The translations under genes and the position numbers were made by a program. A stretch of 64,000 nucleotides of DNA from Bolinopsis microptera. Its lineage: Eukaryota; Ctenophora; Tentaculata; Lobata; Bolinopsidae. The stretch is from the NCBI RefSeq assembly GCF_026151205.1, contig NC_087082.1, forward strand, positions 17,701,401-17,765,400, in the 5' to 3' direction. This document shows positions 37,970-49,890 of this stretch, in pieces; position 1 is the stretch's first letter, and every line of letters starts with the position of its first letter. A model generated the notes under the pieces. That model was not told where the DNA came from. It saw only the letters and a program-made list of their open reading frames with translations, and did not search any database.

Positions 37970-39236
37970 TTGTTGGAGAAATACTACCCTCCTACTCCTC
38001 CTCCTCCTCCACCTACTACTCAACCTGCTGACGACAGAGTCACTACTCTCAACACCGACAGTGTCTCCGAGCAGCAGAAGTCAGTTTTAGCTCTCGGACC
38101 TAACTTCGCCGTGTCTCCGCGAATTGACCAGTCATTAAGGATAAAGTTGCCGTTGATATCGCTCAGTGTGTGTTAGATCAGACACAAACACGCTATCACT
38201 CAGCGTGCCAACTCAGACACTAGTGCGAAGTTAGTGCCCCGATTGAGCCCACCGAGGAGTCGAGTTCCAGCAAAGTGAGGAGATTGTGTCCCTTTCCCTC
38301 ACCATTCACCGGTACACCTGACCCCACCCACCCGGTTTTAGAGGACAAGCTAGCACAGTTTAACCGCTTTGTACTGACGTGACTAACACCAACCCACCGG
38401 ATCGAGCCAAACGGTAAATTAACCAGCAGATTGTACCGCAAGCAGAAACAAAAGGATATTACCCAGGATTTACCCTGCACAACGACTCTTGCCATCCTTA
38501 GTCTGTTAAGATTAATACAGTGAAGAACCTATATAGCGAGGCTTGCCGCATCTCGTCTGGCCCAGCGGAAAAGGAGCACTCTCTCAGACTCCTTGATGAT
38601 CTATTACAGAAAAACGGTTACCAGAACCCAAGACGTTATTGTAGCAGTAGTAATTCTAACAGGCGTCAGAGTGTTGAGGATGATTCCAGGACAGTTCTTA
38701 ATTTATATTTTATTTCGGACAGTGCTAGCAATAAGATTAGAAATTATGTAAAGCAGAATAATTTACCTATCAAAGTAAACTTTCAACCTACTTCGAAGTT
38801 GAGAAATATTTTATGTAGTAACAGACCGTACGATAAACGTGTGTGCAGTATTAATTCATGTAAAATTTGTCCTTTGATAGTTTGTAATAAAGATTGTGAA
38901 GTGAAGAATGTTGTATATAAGATTAAGTGTAAATTATGTGACCAGCTGTACGTTGGAGAAACCAGTAGGAAAGTACATGCTTGTGTAGGTAAGCACTTAC
39001 GCTACGCTACCTACCCTGCTACCCCTTCTAATGTTAGTCAAGCTTTTGCCATACATTATTCGAGCTGTCATGAGGGGTTAAATCCCAGTTTAGAAGTAGA
39101 TGTTTTATGAATTGAGCCCAATACTGTCAGAAGAAAGATTTTCGAAGCGATGTTCATAATTAATCCGAACCCTACAATTAACAAGAGAGAAGAACTGGAT
39201 ACTATTAAGCGTTTTATCATAGCTAGTACTGAATAA
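37970..39236 (+). pseudogene. Penelope-like element, RT domain deleted, GIY-YIG end kept
   Basis: Remnant of a Penelope-like retroelement in intron 3, antisense to the host gene. The upstream piece (37970-38176) resembles the N-terminal extension of these elements, with VLALGPNFAVSP. The downstream frame (about 38502-39110) carries the post-RT region, then a Cys-rich linker (CSINSCKICPL), then the endonuclease with VVYKIKCKLC and LYVGETSRK. An in-frame TGA at 39108-39110 breaks the C-terminus; IEPNTVRRKIFEA continues in the same frame to TAA at 39234-39236. Only about 340 bp separate the two pieces, so the RT core is missing. The usual R-x-x-E-H of the nuclease reads V-G-K-H here, losing the acidic residue. 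It is inactive. Confidence 0.85.
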
Positions 39237-41957
39237 TTTTAGATATTATAGTTTCATTCCCCCTTTTTATTGCATACAGTTTCAGTTTTCTAGTAGTAGT
39301 AAGTTTTAGTGTTTTTTCACATCGCGCTCATTATCAGTAACCACTCACTATAATTTCACTCCCATTGTGTATACACCATCTCGCATGTATTGTATCTTTT
39401 ACCTTATCATCTGTTAATATAATTCTATTCTAATTTTAGTCTAGTATTTGAACAATTTGTTGTCGTTTAGCCATTTTTGATTAATAAATTTTATGAGACA
39501 GTTTTCTCACATATTTACCAATTTTGTCAGCATGAATACGAAGTTGTTACTTTGAAACGTCGTTTATCCTAACAGTGCAGTATCATTTGTCGCAAGAAAT
39601 CAGAATAATCAGAAATTATTTGGAACTCCCAAAAACTGTCTATACAGTATACATATCTGTATCTCACGTGAAAACCGAACAATATTGAGCAGTAACAAAT
39701 GAGAATCTTTACTGTTAACCGATTCATTACGGGAAAAAGGTTTCGTTGTCAGATATATTCAGAGGTAATGAACATTTGGCGGTAAGTGCAGTTAAAAGCA
39801 GCGAATGAACAGTAAATGAACAGTAAATGAACAGTAAATGAACACGCTAAAAGGCGCCAATAACATAACATGATAAGTTGTTAGTAGTCTCCTATACTAT
39901 ATACTAGTGTGTGACAGGGTCATTATATCGGGCTAGAAATAAGGTTTGGAATATGCTGGAATAAGGTTTGATATATGCTGTCAAAATGCTGATGGAAATG
40001 TGTTCGACAAAACACCGTCAATCTTTAGCTTCAGCTCGTGCACAGGCTAATTTGTGTCGTTTACCGACAATGTATTGTATATAGGTTTGTGTTAACATGT
40101 TTACTGATTTTACATTTCGACCTCGGCTCCACAAACATTCACTTTTTTACTATACGATTTATTAGAGCTTAATCAACTTAAATTTGATAAAAGGTGAACT
40201 TTACGACGATTATATGAAGTTGGATCAAATGTATCTCTAACTATGCAGTGTGTATCATTATCTCTAACTGTCGATAACTGGTTGCCTTTTACCAGGAGGA
40301 CTCAACTTAAATGAGCACTAAAAACACATATTATCGGTTACTGAACCTGAAAACCGAACCAAACGTTTTGGGAGTCATTAGATAGCATTTACACTTGTGA
40401 GTTGTGAACTTCATTGGACATGATAGACTACTGCTGTGGACGATCATTATCTTACTCTATGTTACTTTTCAATCAGTGATCATCATTTGATTGTTAGGAC
40501 AGAGTTTACTAAATATTTGGATGGTAGAAGCGATTTTTAAGTTGGATTATGGAATAATAGTCGATGATGAAGCCCAGGCTGCATGGCAGAAGATTACAGG
40601 ATTAATGTTTTCCTACCATTTCCGTAACGTTAAGGTTCAGCAAAAATGGTTCGGTAAAATATTTTAGAACCAGCTTAAACGTAACAACTGCTCAAACCAA
40701 AACGTAACGCAAATTTGGGTCGTTTCCTAGTAAAGACTCGACTGAGGAAGATGTTAAACACTATAAACAGGTTAATATGTTGGGACATGACAACCGTCTG
40801 GGAAGTTGATAGCCTAGGGGAACTGATTTTGGATCACGTTTTGTTGAATTAGAACGATGTTTAACGCCTTGAGTTATGGAAATAGAAATAAAATATGGAT
40901 TTCGTATTCCGATTCGCGCCGGCTAATAGAGTTGAAATATTGTCTGCTATATTGGCAGTTTCTAATAAACGGTTTTAAGGCATTTGCTTGCTTCTGCAAA
41001 GTTCTACCGAAAGTTCTACCGAAGATTAAATCTACCAGCCGACCAAAAATATTGCTTTATTGGCATCTCAGTAGACGACTGTTGCTGTTAGCATTAGAAA
41101 AATTACCTGCTGCTTCGACAATTTAGTAGGATAACGGGAACACTACAAAAGTTAAATTAGTTTTATCGTTTGCTCGCCTGAGACTGATTCGAGCATTCTG
41201 CCCTCTCAGTCTCCACTAACCAACCTCCATTTCAGCCTATATTTCAAAAAAAAAAGCTTAAGAACATAGACATTTTTATGGGGCTCAAATGTTTCCCGTA
41301 GCATTAGTTTTTAAGGTAAATAAATACCAATCATAACTTGTCACCCGACTGGCCGACTGAGGAATTAACACGAGGTGACAAATCGCCTGAGAAGCAGTGA
41401 GAATAATCTCTAAAAAGGTAAAAGATGCCAAATATTAAAGATTACCTGTCTTCAGAGGATGCCAGTCCACCACGATATCTTTCTCAGAGCAAACTTTATA
41501 CAATAAACCAAACCAAGCTAACAAGCGCACAAAGTACAATCTTCCAAAATTCAAATGAAGTCTGCAGAGAAGTGACCAATACCAGTGGCCAATGTTCAGG
41601 AAATTCAACTAGCTGATGTGTAATTGTGTCTACTAAACTGAGCGCTGTGGAGCGTTCAAAGGGTGACTGAACTTCACTATTGGAGGTTGAGGGTTCTTAG
41701 GGGATGGTTGCTGTGAGTCGCCATTGCAGATGAAGCAAACAGTGCAGGCAGTGGTCAGGGCTAGGTTGGGTGCGGGCAGACGGGGACTTACAAACTAATT
41801 AGTTTAATTCCACCACTACAAATTGTGAGATTCTAGACCAGAACTTCAAGATATATCTGCTATTGCAGGGTTCTAGTTAGTAAACAATTTAACAAGAAAA
41901 TGGGTGGTACAAAAGTACCAGCTGGAATCTGGATAGCCGGAGATCTAGGGTACTTAC
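39237..41957. other. intron 3 sequence, no gene recognised
   Basis: Contains a four-copy 11-bp repeat (GAACAGTAAAT) near 39805-39842. No exon or element end could be placed. Confidence 0.4.
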
Positions 41958-42090
41958 ACTCCAACAGGCTCATATTCATCCTGCATATTTGGGTATTCCT
42001 CTTTCTGAAGTGAGGTCGCCACAAGAGAATGTAACGTGTCCCAACTATTACTACATTTGTTGAGAAACTCTAGCCTGCTGTCAGATGCTT
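41958..42090 (-). CDS. exon 3 of large acidic orphan protein
   Basis: Encodes roughly residues 27-70. It has a strong acceptor (CACCTCTTTCAG) and a strong donor (GTAAGT). Only one of the three frames is open across the exon, and it fits phase 1 in and phase 2 out. The peptide contains SRLEFLNKCSNSWDTLHSL and looks like ordinary folded or helical protein, unlike the low-complexity exon 6. The 12.2-kb intron upstream contains the telomere-repeat element, the LINE tail and the GGTACT satellite. The 5.3-kb intron downstream contains the Penelope-like pseudogene. I recognise no domain. Confidence 0.75.
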
Positions 42091-42674
42091 CTGAAAGAGG
42101 TGGAATAAAGATGGCTGGTTGATAAGATTAGTTGATGCTGCGTTTATTTATATATAAAATCTAACCTACAAATAATTAATAATCCAATGCATCACCATAA
42201 TTAGAGTTACTGAAAAATATCATAAGATGTTCAAAGCATTATTGCTAGGAGTAAAATATCTAGTTTTAACGTGATTGGAATAAATTCTCATAAAACCTGA
42301 TTTCATATTTTGAATATTAAAACAGCATTACAGCACTTATCTAAACTAAACTGTCCAATTATAGAACAGCGTAACAGCTTAATTGAAGTAATTGGTGATG
42401 CTCTAACAAACCGTTCGTCTAAACAGGCATTAGTTATAATTATTTTGGCTATCGTTTAATAAAATTGAGACACTTCAAAGCCTAGAAACCTTTTCATTGT
42501 CTAGGATAATATTATATTATTATTATAATAATATTTATATACTTGCACAGCTGCACCAATAGCATTGTATGTTCTGCATTATTCAATAGACAATAATATG
42601 CTGGATTAATTAACAGTCGCACTAAGTACAATTAACGTTATCATAGTAGTATATTTATTCTTTATAGAGATACA

Positions 42675-44491
42675 GGTTCTTTTGCGATAGTCAAAACGCG
42701 ACAACTAGCGCTGGATGGCGACAACTAGCGCTATCCAGCGCTAGTTGTCGCCATCCAGCGCTAGTTGTCGCTATCCAGCGCTGGATAACGCTGGCCAGCG
42801 CAAAATATATATGTTCGATAATTGTCGCTATTCAGCGCTAGTTGTCGCCATCCAGCGCTAGTTGTCGCCATCCAGCGCTAGTTGTCGCTATCCAGCGCTA
42901 GTTGTCGCTGGCTATGCGACACTGTCGCACGCGATAGTTTGCGATGGCCAGCGCAACTGGCCATCGCAGAAAACAGTTCGATAACTAGCGCTGGATAGCG
43001 ACAACTAGCGCTGGATAGCGACAACTAGCGCTGGCCAGCGCTAAGCGATAGCCAGCGCTGGCCAGCGCTGGCCATCGATATCCAGCGTAAAATTTTTGCG
43101 CTATTAATCGTCAGCTAGCGCTGGCCAGCGCTAGCCAGCGCTAACCAGCGCTAGCCAGCGCTAGCCAGCGTTAGCCAGCGCTAGCCAGCGCTGGCCAGCG
43201 CTAGCCAGCGCAATGTATCAAAATCATATACTTGCGATATTACTCGGATGATGATTAATCACTTTACAGTTTACACTCGACTGTCACGTGACTTTTTTAA
43301 CCCATTCTCTGACTCTAGCTGGTTCTGAACGACTTTTTGAAACCCTAACCCTCTAATCTGATCCCAACCCTAACCCTAACCCAATCCTTAACAAAAACAT
43401 TTGCTGAAACCCTAACCCTAACGAGAAATTAGACTAACTTCCTTATACGGTCATATCACGTGATCGATACAGTTTTTCGCCAATATCTCGTCAGGATCAG
43501 AGCATTTTAACCCTATATCATGGGGGTTGATTCGGAATTAGCGTTCGAAAATACATTGCATCGATTGAAGTTGGTTACAACCATCGGGGGCCCTTTTAGA
43601 ACAATCTCAAAGATCGACTGTAGAGTGATTTAGCACGCTCGATATTAGTACTACTCGTCAGCCAGCACTGGCCAGCGCAATATAGTTGCGATATTACTCT
43701 TACTTACTGGTTAGCGCTGGTTAGCGCTGGTTAGCGCTGGTTAGCGCTGGTTAGCGCTGGCTAGCGCTGGCCAGCGCTAGCTGACGAGTAATAGCGCAAA
43801 AATTTTGCGCTGGATATCGATGGCCAGCGCTGGCCAGCGCTGGCTATCGCTTAGCGCTGGACAGCGCTAGTTGTCGCTATCCAGCGCTATTTGTCGCGAC
43901 AATTATCGAACATTTATCGAAAATTTATCAAAAATTGATATTTTGCGCTGGTTAGCGCTGGATAGCGCTGGCCAGCGCTGGCTAGCGCTGGCCAGCGCTG
44001 GCTAGCGCTGGATAGCGCTGGATAGCGACAACTAGCGCTGGATAGCGCTGGATAGCGACAACTAGCGCTGGATAGCGCTGGATAGCGACAACTTGCGCTG
44101 GATAGCGACAACTAGCGCTGGCCAGCGCTAGTTGTCGCCATCCAGCGCTAGTTGTCGCTATCCAGCGCTATCCAGCGCTAGTTATCGAACTGTTTTCTGC
44201 GATGGCCAGTTGCGCTGGCCATCGCAAACTATCGCGTGCGACAGAGTCGCATAGCCAGCGACAACTAGCGCTGGATAGCGACAACTAGCGCTGGATGGCG
44301 ACAACTAGCGCTGGATGGCGACAACTAGCGCTGGATAGCGACAATTATCGAACAAATATATTTTGCGCTGGCCAGCGTTATCCAGCGCTGGATAGCGACA
44401 ACTAGCGCTGGATGGCGACAACTAGCGCTGGATAGCGCTAGTTGTCGCCATCCAGCGCTAGTTGTCGCGTTTTGACTATCGCAAAAGAACC
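42675..44491. mobile_element. 1.8-kb inverted-repeat element with 8-bp target duplication
   Basis: The ends GGTTCTTTTGCGATAGTC and the exact inverse are flanked by GAGATACA on both sides (42667-42674, 44492-44499), a perfect 8-bp target duplication. The arms (about 570 and 850 bp) are dense in AGCGCTGG, CCAGCGCTAG and TTGTCGC units, and larger blocks such as GCGATGGCCAGCGC mirror each other. The centre (about 43250-43640) holds CCCTAA repeats. The target length fits hAT or another 8-bp-duplicating superfamily, but GGTTC ends are not typical hAT. There is no transposase; the 65-codon open frame inside is repeat-derived. Confidence 0.85.
43339..43422. repeat. interstitial telomere-like repeats (CCCTAA)n
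   Basis: Interrupted runs of AACCCTAACCC at the centre of the 1.8-kb inverted-repeat element, bracketed by CACGTGA motifs near 43285 and 43457. Confidence 0.85.
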
Positions 44492-44499
44492 GAGATACA

Positions 44500-45260
44500 C
44501 TATAACTAAATAGTACAGTGATGTGGTTCCTTAGTCCTTATGGTTCGATTCATGTGTTATAGACATTAGATTAATCTGAGATCTGAGTCTATTACGAGAT
44601 TAAGGCTCAGATGATAATACACATATTGCCCCAAACCAGCTATTATAATTTAAATAGTAGTGGTGTTTTGCGGATCTGAATTACAAGGACTAACGCTTAT
44701 AGTGTACCCTTACTTCGTCATTAGTGGCTGTGTCATCTCTTGCCATCATACAAATGATATTCCTTTAACTGACGTAGGTATATTGTAGATAAGTAGATCA
44801 AAGCAGATGAAGAGATACGTGGATAGATATATAATTTGTTTATGCATCGGGAGATCCATTCCAATTTCCGATTTTATGTAAAATGTCGACCCATGTTGTT
44901 TCCTAACTTTTAAAGTTTTAAACATTTTAAAAACGTTGCCACACAACCATAACAATTAATTTAATCACATGAAATATTGATATGGCTTAAGTTCCAGATT
45001 ACTCGATAAAATAGTTAGTCCAAAAGCCACACAAGCTTAACAATTTTAAAGTTAATTCGATCACACGAAACATTGATAGGAGCTAAGGTTCTATAAAATT
45101 AGATAGGAAAGTTATGATAGTTGTATATGGCAAGTTTATAGTGGGCTCCTATATTTCGTGCTTTCTATATTTCCTAGTTTTCACTGTAATTTCTTCATCT
45201 CAAGAAGAATTTGGTGAACATTCCAAATTTGTATTTCAGTACGCAATTGTTATATCATTT
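44500..45260. other. intron 2 sequence, no gene recognised
   Basis: A possible donor (GAA|GTAAGG) at 44715 on the minus strand follows ATGATGGCAAGAGATGAC. The phase does not fit exon 3, so I left it out. Confidence 0.35.
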
Positions 45261-45336
45261 AAACATTAGTCTTGACATAGGAGTCAGGACCAGGACTGAC
45301 CCTGGCTCCTATGTCATGATGTCCGGACTAATGTTT
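45261..45336. other. 76-bp hairpin, precursor-miRNA-like
   Basis: An outer stem of 11 bp (AAACATTAGTC with its inverse) and an inner stem of 16 bp (TGACATAGGAGTCAGG with one G:T-type mismatch) close a loop of about 12 nt. One side has a bulge of about 9 nt. Size and shape fit a small-RNA precursor or a short MITE remnant. Expression is unknown. Confidence 0.5.
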
Positions 45337-46877
45337 AAGGACTGAACCTGGTAATCGCCGTATTATCATTTTACATGCTTAAGTAGTCATTCATGTCTCC
45401 AATCGGTCGTAGCCATCTCGTCTCATCAACTGTAATAGAGTACTAGAGACAGCGGTATCAGCCTGGCTAGGTTAATTACAGCTGCCCAACAGCTGGTCAT
45501 TACAGTGCTCATGATCCTCGAGTAGACTCGTCAGTCGCTGATTAGAGACTTTGAAAGTTGTTCATGTTTTCGTCATGCAACTTTTATTAACTCAAGTATA
45601 ATTTCATCGAGCATGTTTTTCCTTTAGCATGAATTTTAATTGGTAAACAAGTTTTTTAATAATTTTATAAAATTATTATAAACTGGTAAGATAATATTTC
45701 ATTGAAAAAATTACATTGGGGATTATAAGTATTAAGTAACAACATGAGCGGCCTGTCACAGCACCTGCGGAAACCAAAAATAAAAGGAATCAAGATCTCT
45801 TGTTATATTCCTTTGCAATTTAATTAACAAGTCTGAATCGTCTGCAGTTGATTCATGGACTTTCTAAATGGGGACTTAAACCGTGTTTATAACGTTTTCA
45901 TCGTGCAAATTAGATGAGAAATAGGAAGTTTGATCATTGTAATCTTTTTTGTTTCTTTTCTCAACGTTGTGTTCATTTTGTTTTACATTTAAATCGGCTG
46001 TATCTTCGGTTGGGATGGATATACTGACTTTCAGAGAATACTATTAGCTGATTAGCTTCCTAGTTCTTTCATAAAAAACCTTCGTACATTTTAAGACATA
46101 ACATCTTGACTTAGTATTTCATAGTTAGTTTCAACTACATTCGGGCTTTATCTCGCGCAGCACTGAACAAGGTATTATGGTATTGTAGCTGCAACCCTGT
46201 TATCATAATTCTCCTTGTGATGCGTACCTACTTGTACTTTGTTCCGGATCAATTTGTATTTTAGACTTCTTGAGCGGTTCAATAATTTATGCAAAATTGT
46301 CCTGGAAAGCTTTTACTTGCATCTGCTTATAGTTATATTGGGTTGATTATTGGCAACCCTGTCTAATCAGTATTCGCTACTCAGTGATGGTAAGATTGAT
46401 GTCAGGAATCCGCATTAGTAAGGAGATGGGAAATGAACGACAGTTAGACCCCGGTTAGACAATAATTATGTTCATTTAAAAAATTATGCATACAGTATTA
46501 CAGTACCCACGTTTTGACTCATCCGCATCATATTGGGAGTCCAGAATTCATCGTACAGAAATTAAGATCAAAGCTAGAGAATCAAACGCTTCAAATGGTT
46601 GCACCGAGCAGTACTTTCTGATTTTCAACATATTATTGATAATTTATGGAATCATCAAGTTGTGAGTTAACATATCAAAGCTTCAAAAGATGATAGCCTT
46701 TGACTTACAAGAATTATACTGTTAATTATACTGTTATGACTACTTGCGTAATTACGTTCATTATTCTTTATTTTTAAATCTTGACTTCGTGTATCCAAAC
46801 GTCTCCAGGTAAGCTCACACGCAGAATTGTCCAAAGAATCGTGAATTTTAAATATTGATTCAATATTTAAAATTAAA

Positions 46878-46990
46878 TTCACCACCAATTTGGTTATTAT
46901 AATCTGCAAACCTCAATCTGGTTCAATTCAATATTATTGAATTGAACCAGATTGAGGTTTGCAGATTATAATAACCAAATTGGTGGTGAA
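46878..46990. repeat. perfect palindrome, 55-bp arms and 3-bp spacer
   Basis: The two arms match at every position I checked, starting TTCACCACCAATTTGG and meeting at CAAT-ATT-ATTG. A second, shorter palindrome based on ATTTTAAATATTGA lies just left (46846-46875). No target duplication is obvious. Confidence 0.9.
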
Positions 46991-49298
46991 CTGATAGAGG
47001 AACTTTTATATCTTGATCATATCTAGTCAGAGTAAGAGCCCAGACTCCAGAACATTAGATGTTCTAACATGGATGTTACTGGTTTCTCCAATCATATAGT
47101 ATATATTTGATGAAAGTTTCAAAATCAAATTACGTGATCTCCTGGTCCCACTTCGTCGATCCAATCATTGAATTTGAAACAAGTTCTGAGGGTTCTCTAT
47201 CAATCCACAATCAGATAGGTTCAAAATATAACATCATGTTGTCATACCAATATAATTTCACGTGTATAAAGAAGTCATGATACTAACATTGGCCTGACAA
47301 GAATAATGGTCTGATAATCTGATACAATATTAGATTGTTGTGGGTTGAGCATCAGGGTAGAACTGATAATAATCACACCTCATGGTAACGTTAGTGGCTA
47401 GTGCTTTAACTTTAAGTAAGTCAAGCACAGGCCATGTCTTCAGTTGTGAATTTTGGTGCACCAACTAGGCATAGATCAGATATATATGAGGGGCTTTTTT
47501 TGGCTGATGAAATAATAAAGCTAAGGACCAAATTTCAAATTGGTTTAAATGAAGATAATGGCTTCTACCGCATATTTTTTCAGAATTAACGTTGATCGGA
47601 GATCAGATCAAAGATTAGATCATTACCCTCAGTGATCCCTCTAACGAACCTACCAAGCTTTTTCAGCACTTCATAATTATATTAATTCTACAATTAACAG
47701 GGTTGGGTGCCATAATGAGCTAATTGCTAATCCATCATAAAGGCTGCTAAAACACACTCTCTGCCTGCAATGCTGTACCCTTATAAATTATGTATTATCT
47801 CAAGCCAAAATCGACCACATCAACGTATATATTTAGTACGAATATTGTCAGCTAGTCTTTGTAATCACATAATCTGCCTTTGAAACAATAAAGTGCTAAC
47901 AATGTACAGTGCTAACAATGTACAGTGCTAACAATACTGTGCTACAAGGAAAAGGTACGTAAGAATAGCACACCAACAGGACCAAGCTCGTGAGCCTGGT
48001 TCACATTGCATGCTCTCTTTATATTTGACTCTCTGTAGCCGCCTGCCTCGCTCTTTTTTTAGCATGTTTTAAAAGGGAATATTTATTGAATTATTTTAAA
48101 GATTATCCCTTGGGAAATAAAAGTGCGTTGTTCTTCCTTTTTAGGACCAACTAAAACGATGTTTCAAGAGTCCGAGTTGATTTTTGCAAATTCAAAATCA
48201 AAATTAATGAACCCCATGGCCAGGTCACCTCCAATTTGATTCGTAAATCGGTAACCTTACATATGTACCATTGAGGGCCAGGTTAATTAAAACACAAGTC
48301 GATCTCAGTCTTATCAACGGTAAAATCTCGATGGACTTGGCTCAATCCTTAATCTGAAATTCCAGGCACCACTATTTATTCAGCCCGACTGCTATAGTTC
48401 TTACTCATCTCATACGATCGGGCAGATTAATTAGCAAGAACAGTGGGGTATATTTTGTCGCTGTTATTTTCGCATTTTAGTGCGTTCGTACGTCCATTTA
48501 AGAGATGAAACATTAGCCTTGGCCTGATTTAACGTCGCAGTACCTGATCCCCCCCCCCCCCCCCAGCAGCGATCGTATCATTGGTTCAATATTTCTGTAA
48601 TAAAAGTTGCGAAATCAAAAATCTCAGAAAGATGATTTTTGATCGAGATCTTTGTGTCTCCATTAGCAAGTCTCGTACGTCTCATGACTTTAAGGTATGA
48701 AAATAAAATGTAGGTAGCAAGTTTTAAGTAGTAAGTATTTCTCATGGCCAGGTTAAGAGTATGTCGGTAGCGGTTAGTAGGACCGTGTTGTTCATACTTT
48801 TATAGGCCACGCAAATAGCAGGTCTGACCAAGTAGCGTATTTAAGAGGGTGGTTTAAATTGACTTTGAGCTGTTCTAGGTATTAAAAACCTTTATTAGTA
48901 CTCTCCCTCCGCTCTACCTCTTAACTCAGCCCCTACATATAACTAAACTAGCAAACTACTAGGCGCTACTATTGCGATGTTTAAGAACATTATAACTATC
49001 AGAGCGTAACAAGGTCTGCCTGACAGGAAGCAGTATTATGTTAACGTTAAACTGTTAATTTATAACGCTGTCAAGTCTGGTTTTTTATTTGACTTCATAG
49101 AATTGCCTCTGATAAGACATATAAACTCATCTCTTTGAAAAAGTATTCACATAAGTATCATAAACAGATTAAACGGATTAAACGGATTAAACGTTAATTG
49201 GTCAAGAGAAGCCCTAACACTCCTGGTTTGACAATACAAGAATGAAATCATAACATAGAAATAAGATTCGAAAACCGTGAAGAAACAAATATTATAAT
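46991..49298. other. intron 2 sequence, no gene recognised
   Basis: Includes three short repeats of AGTGCTAACAATGTAC (47890-47935) and a poly-C tract near 48549. Nothing else supportable. Confidence 0.4.
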
Positions 49299-49890
49299 TT
49301 AAGCTAAGTCTCTCGGGAAACGAAGTGCATCTATATCAACGAAAAATTTAGCAATTATCTCTTTTAAAAGCTTTGGTTGAGTGGATATGAGATCCATTCC
49401 CTCGAAGAGGTTGGTTTTAGCTTCAGGGCTAAGGCGGTCCCTGTTGTCTTGGTAGAGGGGGCAGGTTCTAAGCACATGAACCTCATCTTCAATTATGGGA
49501 TCAAAGAAGGGCAACTCTGCCATGTACTCCAGAGTGTTCTTGTCCTTAGTGGAACATGTAGAGCAGATACGATTTAGGATGTTGTTTCTTCTGACATGTC
49601 CATGGCGTCCCGTTTCAATATTTAGGCGGTGAGAGCTAGTCCTTATTTGGGCTAGTCTTTTTGACTGGTTATATAGTTATATGGAGGATAGAGAGAAGAT
49701 ATTTTTCACAACCAAAACGAATCGAATTGTAGAATTCAAGTTTTCTGTTGAGCTGTCTCTCTTCATCCCATTGCGTTCTAAAGCAAGAACGGAGAACATC
49801 TCGTTTCTGAATGGGTGATTTTTGCCTTTCGTTCGTTTCTGCCAGAAATTGATTCATCGACGTAATGCCGGAGTACCATGATAGGCCCAT
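49299..49890 (-). pseudogene. 3' end of a non-LTR retrotransposon (RT C-terminal region)
   Basis: Minus-strand remnant in two frames. The first part (49890 to about 49680) reads through WDEERQLNRKLEFYNSI and FGCEKYL, the conserved region after the RT in many animal LINEs. A frameshift then leads into SSHRLNIETGRHG, CSTC and EDEVHVLRTCPLY, the zinc-binding C-terminal module, ending at a stop. It is about 200 residues of a protein that is normally about 1,000, so it is a 5'-truncated, frameshifted copy. It has the same orientation as the host gene. No poly(A) tail is obvious. Confidence 0.8.

Noticed and set aside
44540..44560. GGTTCGATTC resembling a tRNA B box
   Set aside because: No A box or cloverleaf can be formed around it.
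44715..44750. Possible minus-strand exon with ATG and donor GTAAGG
   Set aside because: Its phases do not fit exon 3, and all frames from the nearest acceptor contain stops.
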